Shown here one piece after another: positions 34,518-43,052 of a stretch of 64,000 nt of DNA. The stretch spans positions 724,001 through 788,000 of the forward strand of contig NZ_CP082918.1 of the NCBI RefSeq assembly GCF_019931755.1. Reading direction: 5' to 3'. This DNA is from Sutcliffiella horikoshii. Its GTDB lineage: Bacteria > Bacillota > Bacilli > Bacillales > Bacillaceae_I. The notes below the pieces were generated by a model that was not told the origin of the DNA, did not search any database, and saw only the letters and a list, made by a program, of their open reading frames with translations. Every line of letters begins with the position of its first letter. Within the stretch, counting starts at the first letter, position 1. A program made the position numbers and the translations under genes.

Positions 34518-34738
34518 ATGAAGACCTCCGTGACGAGGAAAAAGGAGTAGAGAGGTCCTCATCGCCGTTATGAAGACCTCCGTGACGAGGACAAAGGAGG
34601 AGAGATGTCCTCATCGCCGTTATGAAGACCTCCGTGACGAGGACAAAGGAGGAGAGATGTCCTCATCGCCGTTATGAAGACCTCCGTGACGAAGAAAAAG
34701 GAGGAGAGAGGTCCTCATCGCCAATATGAAGACCTTGG
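34518..34738. repeat. Tandem array of a 52-bp unit
   Basis: Units begin at 34518, 34570, 34622 and 34674 with a degenerate fifth at 34726, exactly 52 bp apart. Each has ATGAAGACCTCC near one end and GTCCTCATCGCC near the other, which can pair into a hairpin. 52 is not a multiple of three, so the array does not encode a protein repeat. There are no unique spacers, so it is not CRISPR. The remaining 34739-34894 shows no gene I can support. Confidence 0.9.
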
Positions 34739-34894
34739 TGACAATGAAATTTCATTGAGATGGTCAAAGGTTAAGTGCAAAGGCAAGATCCGGCCAAGGC
34801 CAATATTTCAAAGCTATGCGAAAAGCGAGAAAGGTCCCAAGAGATTAAAATCTTACTTGGGACGTGGTTTTAGGTCGCGTTAGCTATTTTGTTT

Positions 34895-35305
34895 TTAGAG
34901 AGTATCTACAACACGTCTTACGCCTATCAGTTTCTTCCGCCAATATGGTTCTAAAGAGGCGATTGCCACTTTCTTTTCCACCCGGGATGTGTGTAAGATG
35001 GAATTATTCCCAATGAAAATGGCGACATGGCCAATTTTGTGAATGCCTTTATATCTAGCACGCTTGGGTGTGGTGAAGAAGAGAAGATCCCCGCGTCTTA
35101 CAGATGTGAGTGGAACAGATTTACCTATAAGATACTGTTGCCGAGAAGTTCTTGGCAAAATAATGCCATGCGCACCATATACATATTGAACAAAGGAACT
35201 GCAATCGAACCTGTCTGTCCGCCCGGACTCGGCACCAAAAACATATGGTGTACCAAGGAATTCCTTGCCGCTTTTAATAATACGCTTTGCCTTTTGCAGG
35301 GACAT
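34895..35305 (-). CDS. NlpC/P60 family cysteine peptidase
   Basis: A 136-aa stand-alone NlpC/P60 domain. Catalytic Cys35 lies in DRFDCSSFVQYVY, His93 in IGHVAIFIGN and the third polar residue His105 in ILHTS. Such enzymes cut gamma-D-glutamyl-diaminopimelate bonds of peptidoglycan stem peptides. No signal peptide or SH3/LysM wall-binding domain is present, so it may act on recycled muropeptides or be exported otherwise. The start chosen is the ATG at 35305 with GGTGA upstream; the ATG at 35317 is possible. Confidence 0.85.
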   Translation of the reverse strand: MSLQKAKRIIKSGKEFLGTPYVFGAESGRTDRFDCSSFVQYVYGAHGIILPRTSRQQYLIGKSVPLTSVRRGDLLFFTTPKRARYKGIHKIGHVAIFIGNNSILHTSRVEKKVAIASLEPYWRKKLIGVRRVVDTL

Positions 35306-35404
35306 ACATGTCACCATCTTTCATCTATTGCTATATTAGTAGATGAAAGATGATAGAGAATTGCTTGGACAATCTAGTAGTTTTTTTACTTAGGAGGTAG
35401 GAAT

Positions 35405-36178
35405 ATGAGTGTAAAAGATAGATTTTTGCATTATCTGGGAGTAGTGGAAAAAGAGACGAATCTTGAATTTTTGAATGAACTTATTGCTGCCCACCAGTCA
35501 AAGGTAAGGTGGGAAACTTGGACGAAGTTCCTTGATTTTGAAGAGAGGAAGCAGGAGGATCTTTATTTGCCAAGTATCGAGGAATATGTGAATAGAGTGA
35601 TAAAGACCGGAACAGGCGGAACTTGCTGGACATTGGCGATTGGCTTTCATTATCTTTTAAAAGAGCTGGGTTTTAAAGTTGATTATTTGTATATGACACC
35701 TGGGCATCTTTGTTTGCAGGTGGAGTTGGATCAGCCCTACTATGTGGATGTCGGGTATTGTGCGCCGTTTTTTAAGGCGTTTCCTTTGCATAGCTCTTTT
35801 GAAGTACGTACAGATATGGAGATATTCCGTTATCAGGTAAACGGGGATGAGGCTTTGGTGGAGCGTACCCCAGGGCCGACGAAGTCATTGGGTCTGAAGC
35901 CTGTTACATTTGAGGAAGTGAGGGGTCCTTTACTTGATTCACATAATTGGGAGGAAGGATTTTCATTTCATAGCTTGAGGATGTTTGGTTATATTGACGG
36001 GGTTCCTTATCAATTGCGTGAGAATGCGATAAGAAGATTTAAAGATCAAACACATATCGAAGAAGCATTGACCGATGAGCAGATGCGTTATTGGATTGAG
36101 GAAAAGTTTGGTGCAGATTACGGTGTATACTTGCGGGCGAAGGAAATATACCGAAAGCGGAAGGGAACTAAAGAATAA
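35405..36178 (+). CDS. nat: Arylamine N-acetyltransferase
   Basis: Acetyl-CoA-dependent N-acetylation of arylamines and hydrazines. The 257-aa protein carries the NAT triad: C74 in GTGGTCWTLAIGFHYLL, H101 in TPGHLCLQV and D115 in YYVDVGYCAPF. The C-terminal lid is short, as in Bacillus NATs. ATG with AGGAGG upstream. Single gene ended by a strong hairpin. Confidence 0.9.
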   Translation: MSVKDRFLHYLGVVEKETNLEFLNELIAAHQSKVRWETWTKFLDFEERKQEDLYLPSIEEYVNRVIKTGTGGTCWTLAIGFHYLLKELGFKVDYLYMTPGHLCLQVELDQPYYVDVGYCAPFFKAFPLHSSFEVRTDMEIFRYQVNGDEALVERTPGPTKSLGLKPVTFEEVRGPLLDSHNWEEGFSFHSLRMFGYIDGVPYQLRENAIRRFKDQTHIEEALTDEQMRYWIEEKFGADYGVYLRAKEIYRKRKGTKE

Positions 36179-36180
36179 AT

Positions 36181-36216
36181 AAAAAGAACCTTTGTGCTAC
36201 ATCAAAGGTTCTTTTT
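36181..36216. terminator. Bidirectional terminator
   Basis: Perfect 14-bp arms AAAAAGAACCTTTG / CAAAGGTTCTTTTT with an 8-nt loop, between convergent genes. Confidence 0.92.
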
Positions 36217-36228
36217 AGCGTCTAATCT

Positions 36229-36957
36229 CTAATCTGACTTCTTTATCTTTCCTCCAAGCAATGTCATCACCAGAATCACGGCAGCCAAGGCATACGCAAC
36301 ATACGCGACATTGCTGTACTCCTCCATATTTTTCACGCCAATCCCAATAAACGCCCATACGAACACAAGCGGATATATCCAGTCAGCTTGAGAAATCCGG
36401 AACCAGATAGCCAAAAGGGTCGCAACAACGAGCATGATGATCGTCCATGTCACATCTGACAGACCAAATCCATCCCAGCCCTTTTCAACCAAAACATAAC
36501 TAATGTTAGCAATGGTGGCTACACTGATCCACCCTAGATAAATGGAGAATGTTGCAAAATCCAGTTTCCCAGGGTTAGATTCACGCATTTTCGTATAAAG
36601 CGCAATAAGTGTCAGCAACAAGCTAAGCATCACCACTACTGTGGTCACCCAGAATCCGTAATGCCACAGTACCACCCATGCACTGTTCAATAAGCAGCTT
36701 AAGACAAAAAGGCTACTTGTGTTCACATATATCGGGAGATCCCTGCGCGATTTCGGAAACTGGCGAATAATCCAAATCCCAAGCAAAAGATAAATCAAAC
36801 TCCAGATGGAAAATACATAGCCAGCAGGCTGAAAAAGGACGGTAATCCGATTGGCGATATCTCCTGTAGTAAGGCCATTAAGCGGAAGAGCATTGGCGAG
36901 GTAATTGACAACTATGACCAGTATAAATGCAGCGATATTCAATAAAAGTCTCCACAT
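36229..36957 (-). CDS. Tryptophan-rich membrane protein, TspO/MBR-like
   Basis: 242 aa with seven or more hydrophobic segments rich in Trp and Tyr (QPAGYVFSIWSLIYLLLGIW, NSAWVVLWHYGFW, YLGWISVATIANISYVL). The P-x-x-x-F-x-x-x-W and N-x-x-W pattern resembles TspO/MBR sensors, but the protein is longer than the classical ~160-aa form, as in Bacillus YtaB. The ligand is unknown. The true start is the ATG at 36957 with AAGGAGTG; the longer frame upstream would overlap the divergent gene. Confidence 0.75.
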   Translation of the reverse strand: MWRLLLNIAAFILVIVVNYLANALPLNGLTTGDIANRITVLFQPAGYVFSIWSLIYLLLGIWIIRQFPKSRRDLPIYVNTSSLFVLSCLLNSAWVVLWHYGFWVTTVVVMLSLLLTLIALYTKMRESNPGKLDFATFSIYLGWISVATIANISYVLVEKGWDGFGLSDVTWTIIMLVVATLLAIWFRISQADWIYPLVFVWAFIGIGVKNMEEYSNVAYVAYALAAVILVMTLLGGKIKKSD

Positions 36958-37153
36958 TAGTAACACTCCTTTCTTCTCTCTACTATTACTATTCCTTTTG
37001 GCGAACCTACATAACCATCCTAATATGCAAGTGAAGCAGAATAAGTAGAAGGACTCACAACAATACAGCCATATTTTCACAACTTGTCTCATAAAATAGG
37101 AAATGGATTTTCTTAGAGTAAGAGTGAGCGTTAGAGAGGGGACAATTTCGGCT

Positions 37154-38482
37154 ATGAATAAATTTTTTAAAGGGACACTCCTTCTGGCAATCGCCGCCTT
37201 TTTGGGAGAGAGCATAGAATTTATCGTAAATATGGTACTGGCAAAGAATCTTGGGGAAGAAGGTATGGGGCTTTATATGTCTGTTCTGCCAGTCATTTTT
37301 CTGGTAGTCGTCATTTCTAGTTTGGAGCTGCCGATATCCATCTCCAAATTTGTCGCTGCCAAAGAAGAGAAGTATCACCAAAGCATGCTTCATCATGCCA
37401 TGCGGCTGACCATTGTTTTTACGATTATGGTGCTGTTCGTCGCAGCGATCATCCTGCCGTTTGTTCCGGTCTTTCTACATTACCACCCACTTGTAAAATG
37501 GTTGATTCTTATTCTGATCCCGGTCATTTCCTTTTCATCCATCGCCAGAGGTTACTTTATGGGACTTCAGCATATGGGCAAGATTGCGATCTCTAACTTT
37601 TTAAGAAAGATTGTGCAACTAAGCCTGCTCGTCCTTGTTTACCACTTCTTCCATTTTTCGTTGGAAGTTTCCATTCTAATAGCGCTTTGCACATTGGTAG
37701 CGACAGAGCTGATTGTCTGTTTGTATCTTCTTTATATGTACAGGCTTCAGTATATTGAATTAAAAACAAAGGCTGCCGCCAGAATCGATGGCAGGACAGT
37801 GAGGAAAAGTTTACTTGAAGTTTCCATTCCTACAACAGGCATGCGTCTTTTTCATGCGGTCACAAATGCGATTCAACCTTTTCTTATTAAAATAGCGCTT
37901 GTAAAAGCAGGGCTCACTCATACGATTGCACTCGAGGAGTTTGGTCTCCTAGCAGGGGTGGCGTTGACCATTGGCTTCTTCCCTGGATTTATTGCGCACT
38001 CTTTGTTGATCGTCCTTATTCCCACGGTGTCTGAGGCCCATGCGAATCATGATTATAAAAAAATGCAGAAGCTGTTAAAGCAAGTGATGATTATCACGTT
38101 TATTTATGGCATTCCTATTGTGATGGTGTTTTATCACTTTGCGATTCCGCTTACCAATGTCTTTTTTGAAAATTCCCATGCCGCATCCTATGTCCAGCTG
38201 TTGTGGCCTTTCTTTCTTTTCCATCTGTTTGTCTCGCCATTGCAAGCGTATTTGATAGGATTGGGCCTGATTAAGGATGCTTTTCTACATTCCATTTGGT
38301 CCACCTGTATTTCTTTTTTACTTATGTTTCTTCTCGGTTCGCTTCCAAGCTTGCAGATGAATGGGGTGATCCTTGGCATGAATACGGGGATGGTGCTGCT
38401 AACCTTGATGCATTATTTGACGGTTTGTAACAAAATTAATGTAACACTATGGTTGAAAAGAATGGAATCACGGTCTGTTTAA
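37154..38482 (+). CDS. MOP-superfamily flippase, SpoVB-like
   Basis: Polytopic protein of 442 aa with about 12-14 hydrophobic helices, opening MNKFFKGTLLLAIAAFLGESIEFIVNMVLAKNLGEEGMGLY, the typical start of SpoVB/MurJ-type polysaccharide or lipid-linked oligosaccharide flippases. The short loop ARGYFMGLQHMGKIAIS is also typical. It could act in spore cortex or wall precursor export. The start is the ATG at 37154 after a distant GAGAGGGG; an upstream ATG at 37103 is less likely. Divergent from the TspO-like gene. Confidence 0.85.
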   Translation: MNKFFKGTLLLAIAAFLGESIEFIVNMVLAKNLGEEGMGLYMSVLPVIFLVVVISSLELPISISKFVAAKEEKYHQSMLHHAMRLTIVFTIMVLFVAAIILPFVPVFLHYHPLVKWLILILIPVISFSSIARGYFMGLQHMGKIAISNFLRKIVQLSLLVLVYHFFHFSLEVSILIALCTLVATELIVCLYLLYMYRLQYIELKTKAAARIDGRTVRKSLLEVSIPTTGMRLFHAVTNAIQPFLIKIALVKAGLTHTIALEEFGLLAGVALTIGFFPGFIAHSLLIVLIPTVSEAHANHDYKKMQKLLKQVMIITFIYGIPIVMVFYHFAIPLTNVFFENSHAASYVQLLWPFFLFHLFVSPLQAYLIGLGLIKDAFLHSIWSTCISFLLMFLLGSLPSLQMNGVILGMNTGMVLLTLMHYLTVCNKINVTLWLKRMESRSV

Positions 38483-38506
38483 ATTTAATGGGAAAAAGTA
38501 GTTTTT

Positions 38507-38522
38507 AAACAAACGTTTGTTT
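38507..38522. promoter_or_regulatory. Perfect 16-bp palindrome upstream of the YitT-family gene
   Basis: AAACAAACGTTTGTTT, self-complementary, 121 bp before the next start codon. The shape is like TetR-family operators, but no regulator gene is adjacent. Confidence 0.45.
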
Positions 38523-38642
38523 CACGTGAAAAGAATTAATCCGCTTTCAATTGTGCAACTTCTTGCTTATGTGTTTACATGCCTGTCCTAGGTCTTTATA
38601 ATCCCTACTAGACTGTAAAAATCACGAGGGAGGCTGACCGGT

Positions 38643-39497
38643 ATGAACAAACACTTGAAAACACTTTTATTCTTGCACGTAGGTCCTCTTTTTGTTGCAA
38701 TACATGTACATTTTTTCCTCTCGCCCAATAGCTTGGCAACAGGGGGAGTGAGTGGACTTTCCATCATATTAAACGATGTATTCCCGATGTTATCAATCGG
38801 TGTGTTAATGTTGATCGTCAATTTAATTTTGTTTGTTGTGGGCTTTTTACTGCTTGGATTCGGATTTGGGGCAAAAACCATTTATACGAGCGTCATGTTG
38901 TCTGTGATGGTTTGGCTATTAGAAGCTTTCTTCCCAATCAGCGGGCCGATAAGCGAAGACATCCTGATTCAGTTAATCATTGGGCAATGTATTGCGGCAC
39001 TAGGGATGGCGCTAGTTTTTAATCAGCGTGCTTCCACAGGTGGAACCGATATTATTGCCTTGATTTTAAATAAATATTTTTCAGTGGATATGGGCCGTGG
39101 AGTATTGTTGGCAGATATCTTTATCGCTTTATCCTCCATTCTGGTGTTCGGACCGGAAGTAGGGATGTATGCGGTATTTGGCGTTATCTTGAATGGATTG
39201 GTTATTGACTATGTGCTTCAGCAGGTGAACGAAATGCGTGAAGTCGTGATCATCAGCAGCGAAAGTGATCAGATTCGCTCCTATATTGTGGGTCAATTGG
39301 GCCGTGGAGCAACCATTCATTATGCAAAAGGTGCCTTTACTTCTGACGAAAAAGAAGTAATCACCACCATCTTGAACAAAAAAGACTTCTCTAAATTGAA
39401 GAAATTCATCGGTGCAACGGACGAACAGGCATTCATCACTGTTCATAACATGAAAGAGATATTAGGACAGAACTTTAAACAATTGGTGACAAAATGA
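38643..39497 (+). CDS. YitT family membrane protein (DUF161/DUF2179)
   Basis: 284 aa: five to six membrane helices (residues 8-190) with LATGGVSGLSIILN and NQRASTGGTDIIALILNKY, then a cytoplasmic ferredoxin-like DUF2179 domain (about 200-282) with GRGATIHYAKGAFTSDEKEVITTIL. Members are common in Firmicutes; a transport function is assumed but unproven. ATG with GGGAGG upstream. Ended by the GGGACAGGTCCC hairpin. Confidence 0.88.
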   Translation: MNKHLKTLLFLHVGPLFVAIHVHFFLSPNSLATGGVSGLSIILNDVFPMLSIGVLMLIVNLILFVVGFLLLGFGFGAKTIYTSVMLSVMVWLLEAFFPISGPISEDILIQLIIGQCIAALGMALVFNQRASTGGTDIIALILNKYFSVDMGRGVLLADIFIALSSILVFGPEVGMYAVFGVILNGLVIDYVLQQVNEMREVVIISSESDQIRSYIVGQLGRGATIHYAKGAFTSDEKEVITTILNKKDFSKLKKFIGATDEQAFITVHNMKEILGQNFKQLVTK

Positions 39498-39502
39498 TTG
39501 AA

Positions 39503-39547
39503 AGGGACAGGTCCCTCGATCCCAAAGCGGGTGAGGGACCTGTCCCT
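39503..39547. terminator. Long hairpin with GGGACAGGTCCC palindromes
   Basis: Perfect 15-bp arms (39503-39517, 39533-39547). Each arm is itself the near-palindrome GGGACAGGTCCC. A/T-rich sequence follows, so it can terminate the yitT transcript. Confidence 0.7.
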
Positions 39548-39632
39548 ATTTATTTCCAGCACCCAAAAAGTTTCTTTTCCCGTGCCAAAAAGTTTACAAT
39601 AAGAAGAGGGAAATTCATATGAGGTGGACATA

Positions 39633-40724
39633 TTGTTAGAAAAAAAGGAAGTTCTTTTTAGAAAAGCAGAGGAATTTATCCTGCAGTGTTATCAGGAATT
39701 GGGAAAGTCCGAGGACGAAATGACTGTCAGGTTGCAGCTGATAAAAGATGAGATAGACCTATATGGTTATTATGAGCATACATATGAAGAGTTGGCACAC
39801 GGTGCGAAAATGGCTTGGCGTAACAGCAACCGTTGCATAGGCAGGCTTTTTTGGAATTCGTTACATGTAATAGACCGTCGTCACTTAGAAGACGAAGAGG
39901 ATATTGCAGAAGCGCTACTGCATCACATTGAATTTGCAACGAACCATGGCAAAATAAAGCCTACGATCACTGTTTTCCGTCAGCAAAAAGAAGAAGGGAA
40001 ACAGTTGCGTATTTGGAACCACCAACTCTTGAGATACGCAGGTTATGAGACAGATTACGGTGTTATTGGAGATCCGGCATCCATTGACTTCACGAGAAAG
40101 TGTCAGGAATTGGGTTGGGAGGGTGCCAAGACCCATTTTGATATCTTGCCTTTAGTTGTACAAGTCGATGGAGCGGAGCCAAAGCTATTTACCATCCCTG
40201 AAGACATGGTGCTTGAAGTGCCGATTGTGCATCCTACCATGCCTGCGTTTGTTGATTTAGGGCTGAAATGGTATGGAACTCCGTTGATTTCCGATATGCG
40301 ATTAGAGATAGGCGGCATCCATTACACTGCTGCGCCTTTTAATGGCTGGTATATGGAAACAGAGATTGGCGCGAGGAATTTGGCTGATGCTGATCGGTAT
40401 AATATGCTCCCGAAAGTTGCTTCGCTTATGGAGCTTGATACGAGTACCAATGCGACGATGTGGAAGGATAAAGCACTGATAGAGTTGAATGTAGCGGTGG
40501 TCCACTCCTTTAAGGAAAAGGGAGTGAGCATTGTCGATCATCATACTGCTGCGACGCAATTCAAGCTTTTTGAGGAGCGGGAAGCGGAGAGTTGCCGGCA
40601 TGTAACGGGTGAATGGGCATGGTTGATTCCGCCCGTGTCGCCTGCTGCCACACATATCTTTCATAAGTCGTATGAGAACAAAATAGTGTTGCCGAACTAT
40701 TTTTATCGGGATAAATTGTATTGA
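39633..40724 (+). CDS. nos: Nitric oxide synthase oxygenase
   Basis: Bacterial NOS: converts L-arginine to citrulline and NO using heme and a pterin, with electrons from unrelated reductases (there is no fused reductase domain). Heme ligand C68 is in [14 protein letters not shown], the arginine-binding Glu in [14 protein letters not shown], and the pterin-side Trp in GEWAWLIPP. From the TTG at 39633 (GAGGTGG upstream) the protein is 363 aa, the size of Bacillus NOS. A GTG at 39624 would add three residues but lacks an SD. Likely role: oxidative stress and antibiotic tolerance. Confidence 0.95.
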   Translation: MLEKKEVLFRKAEEFILQCYQELGKSEDEMTVRLQLIKDEIDLYGYYEHTYEELAHGAKMAWRNSNRCIGRLFWNSLHVIDRRHLEDEEDIAEALLHHIEFATNHGKIKPTITVFRQQKEEGKQLRIWNHQLLRYAGYETDYGVIGDPASIDFTRKCQELGWEGAKTHFDILPLVVQVDGAEPKLFTIPEDMVLEVPIVHPTMPAFVDLGLKWYGTPLISDMRLEIGGIHYTAAPFNGWYMETEIGARNLADADRYNMLPKVASLMELDTSTNATMWKDKALIELNVAVVHSFKEKGVSIVDHHTAATQFKLFEEREAESCRHVTGEWAWLIPPVSPAATHIFHKSYENKIVLPNYFYRDKLY

Positions 40725-40783
40725 ATTTGGTCTCTTCCCGTGGGTGGGAAGAAGCTTTTATATATTAGGAAGTATGTATGACG

Positions 40784-40909
40784 GTTGATTTTCGTTCCAC
40801 GCGCTTCGCTTGCCTGCGGGCGGTCCGTGAGCCTCCTCGGCTTGCGCCTGTGGGGTCTCACCTGTCCCTTCCTCCCGCGGGCGTCTACGCGCCTTCCACT
40901 CCAATCAAC
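40784..40909 (+). repeat. Interspersed repeat element, copy C (126 bp)
   Basis: Ends GTTGATT...AGGCGC-like (here ACGCGC) and GCGCCTTCCACTCCAATCAAC; the core matches copies B and E. It occupies the nos-mreBH gap with copy D in the opposite orientation. Confidence 0.9.
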
Positions 40910-41000
40910 AAGGTGGCTTCATTTACTTAAGGGCTTGTGAGAATTCATCTAACTGAGTTATGTGTAAAAGCACTAACATTTCAGTCCTCTTAATTTCTAG

Positions 41001-41125
41001 CTGTGGATTGGAGCAAATGGCGGAGACTCCAGCGGGGGAGTAACGGTAGCTTGAGACCCCACAGCGCAGCGAGGAGGCTCAAGCACCGTCCCGCGGAAAG
41101 CGAAGCCATATGCGAAAAGGAACAG
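41001..41125 (-). repeat. Interspersed repeat element, copy D (125 bp)
   Basis: Opposite orientation and diverged from copy C, closest to copy A. Ends CTGTGGATT-GGA-GC-AAA-TGGC and GCCA-TAT-GC-GAA-AAGGAACAG keep the same interrupted pairing. The core has GAGACTCC and GAGGAGGCTCAAGC. Confidence 0.8.
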
Positions 41126-41160
41126 CGTCGGATAGTCAAACAACAAAAATCCATAATAAA

Positions 41161-41200
41161 CAAAAACCGAGCCCTGAAATAGGAGCTCGGTTTTTGTTTA
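41161..41200 (-). terminator. Terminator of mreBH
   Basis: AAAAACCGAGC / GCTCGGTTTTT hairpin, T-rich on the minus strand. Confidence 0.88.
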
Positions 41201-41210
41201 TTTTTTAAAA

Positions 41211-42218
41211 TCAAGTCGCAGCCTTTTGCAGCTTATGAATGACACTCAACGACTTCCCAGTACCAATCGCAACAGACTCCAACGGGTTTGGTGCAACATA
41301 TACAGGCACAACAATTTCATTGCTCAACCATTCTTGCATGCCGTTCAACAGAGCTCCACCACCAGTGATGATAACCCCTCTGTCAACAATGTCCCCACTT
41401 AGTTCAGGAGGGCAATCTTCAAGCGTTGCACGGATTGCTTCAAGGATGTGTAATAAAGATTCTTTAATTGCTTTTTGAATTTCAGTAGAGTGCAATTCAA
41501 TCGTTTTTGGAAGACCTGTTACAAGGTCACGACCGCGGATTTCCATCGTGATTTCTTCGTGGTCCACTAGTGCATAACCAATCGTCATTTTGATTTGCTC
41601 TGCAGTACGCTCACCAATCAACAGGTTGTAGTTTTTGCGTACGTGGTGCACGATATCGTCATCAAACTGGTCTCCACCTACACGGATAGAGTTACAAGAT
41701 ACCACACCACCGTAAGAGATGATGGCAACTTCCGTTGTACCGCCACCGATGTCCACTACCACGTTAGCCACAGGCTCGTCTACTGGTAAGTCTGCACCGA
41801 TTGCAGCTGCTACAGGCTCTTCAATCAAGTGAACGTGCTTTGCGCCACAATTTTTTACAGCGTCTTGAATCGCACGACGTTCAACAGACGTGGAGCCGGA
41901 TGGTGTACATACAACTACACTTGGCTTACGGATGGAGAAGCCCATCGTTTTGCTCGCTTTTTTCATGATTTGCTTTAACATGCTTGTCGTGATGTCGAAA
42001 TCTGCGATAACGCCATCCTTCAATGGTCGAACTGCCACGATTCTTCCCGGAGTCTTACCAATCATGTTTTTCGCTTCTGTACCAACAGCAAGCACTGCCT
42101 TTGTTTCTAAATCAATTGCTACAACGGACGGTTCATTGAACACAATCCCTTTACTTTTACTATAAACCAGCGTATTCGCTGTACCTAAGTCGATCCCAAT
42201 TTCAGTTGTTGAAAACAT
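41211..42218 (-). CDS. mreBH: Rod-shape protein MreBH
   Basis: Bacterial actin that guides peptidoglycan hydrolase LytE and sidewall growth. From the ATG at 42218 it is 335 aa, the MreBH length. ATPase motifs: [15 protein letters not shown] (phosphate 1), [15 protein letters not shown] (phosphate 2), ITGGGALL (adenosine). MreBH-type features include [44 protein letters not shown] and [25 protein letters not shown]. It stands alone, unlike mreBCD, and a predicted SigI promoter lies upstream. Confidence 0.95.
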   Translation of the reverse strand: MFSTTEIGIDLGTANTLVYSKSKGIVFNEPSVVAIDLETKAVLAVGTEAKNMIGKTPGRIVAVRPLKDGVIADFDITTSMLKQIMKKASKTMGFSIRKPSVVVCTPSGSTSVERRAIQDAVKNCGAKHVHLIEEPVAAAIGADLPVDEPVANVVVDIGGGTTEVAIISYGGVVSCNSIRVGGDQFDDDIVHHVRKNYNLLIGERTAEQIKMTIGYALVDHEEITMEIRGRDLVTGLPKTIELHSTEIQKAIKESLLHILEAIRATLEDCPPELSGDIVDRGVIITGGGALLNGMQEWLSNEIVVPVYVAPNPLESVAIGTGKSLSVIHKLQKAAT

Positions 42219-42272
42219 AATCCATTCACCCAATCTTTTTAGTTAGTTAGTTTAGGTCTCTTATATACTTTC

Positions 42273-42298
42273 TACGAAGAATGTCGTTTTGTGGGGGT
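42273..42298 (-). promoter_or_regulatory. Predicted SigI promoter of mreBH
   Basis: On the minus strand ACCCCC (42298-42293), 16-nt spacer, CGTA (42276-42273). SigI promoters are described as ACCCCC with a CGAA/CGTA -10, and mreBH is a known SigI target in B. subtilis. The +1 would lie about 45 nt before the ATG. Confidence 0.6.
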
Positions 42299-42432
42299 GA
42301 ATGTACTAGAATAATATGGTAATATATTTAGGCATAGAAAAAGAAATCTATACGATATAAAACAATTAAAAACTCATGGATTTTACTGGATAGTTATGTT
42401 ATATTCTAGAAAAAAACGAGGATATACTGCCT

Positions 42433-43005
42433 ATGATTTTTCGTAATGAGCATAAGGAAATAGAAGAAATAGAAGAAGAGAGATTTTGGGATATTAATCC
42501 TAGAACGGTTACTTTTTTCTTAGCGGCGTTGGCCTTAATTGTTGGGATCATCACTTTTCTAAGCTTTTATGATGGATTTAAAGTAAAGAGTCAGGAAGAA
42601 GTAGCGACATATGTAAATGAAATGAATCAACTTTTGATAAAAAGTAAGCAATATTCCGATTCTGTGGAAGACTCCCTTAAGAATGAGACAACTGCTGTGT
42701 TTACTAAAAAAGATGAACAGGAATTTCGTATCCTTATGGAGACAGCGAGCAAGTTGCCTTTCCCGTCAAAGTGGAAAGAGCATCATGAAACAGCAGCGGG
42801 GCTAATTTCTGCCAGATATATGTTTTTCTATCACTATCAGCAGAACGTTTGGCTAGGGGAGGAAGACATGGAAGAAAAGCTGTCAGAGCTTGAAAAACTT
42901 GAAGAGGTAGAAAAAGAAATGCTTCTATCTTCATTTGATGCTTCAGGAATTTCTTATCGTGAATCAGAGGAAGGGAAGATCACCTTTTCCATTAAAACCT
43001 ATTAA
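42433..43005 (+). CDS. Hypothetical single-pass membrane protein
   Basis: 190 aa, family not recognised. A short acidic N terminus (EIEEIEEERFWDIN), one membrane helix (about 29-47), then an extracellular helical domain rich in Glu and Lys with no Cys. GAGG lies 12 nt before the ATG. Divergent from mreBH and ended by a terminator shared with the sortase gene. Any link to wall growth is only positional. Confidence 0.65.
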   Translation: MIFRNEHKEIEEIEEERFWDINPRTVTFFLAALALIVGIITFLSFYDGFKVKSQEEVATYVNEMNQLLIKSKQYSDSVEDSLKNETTAVFTKKDEQEFRILMETASKLPFPSKWKEHHETAAGLISARYMFFYHYQQNVWLGEEDMEEKLSELEKLEEVEKEMLLSSFDASGISYRESEEGKITFSIKTY

Positions 43006-43052
43006 AAAAACCTGAAGTTCTCTTTTTTATGGAGAGGCTTCAGGTTTCTTTT
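43004..43052. terminator. Bidirectional terminator
   Basis: AAACCTGAAG / CTTCAGGTTT with an inner TTCTC / GAGAG stem; the sortase stop codon lies in one arm. Confidence 0.85.

Noticed and set aside
34518..34738. Possible CRISPR array
   Set aside because: Units are directly contiguous at 52 bp with no unique spacers, and there are no cas genes.
34396..34883. ORFs of 69-72 aa reading through the tandem repeats
   Set aside because: The 52-bp period shifts frame every unit; no ribosome binding site supports them and composition is repeat-driven.
36958..37215. N-terminal extension of the TspO-like protein
   Set aside because: No ribosome binding site and it would run into the divergent flippase gene; AAGGAGTG precedes the ATG at 36957.
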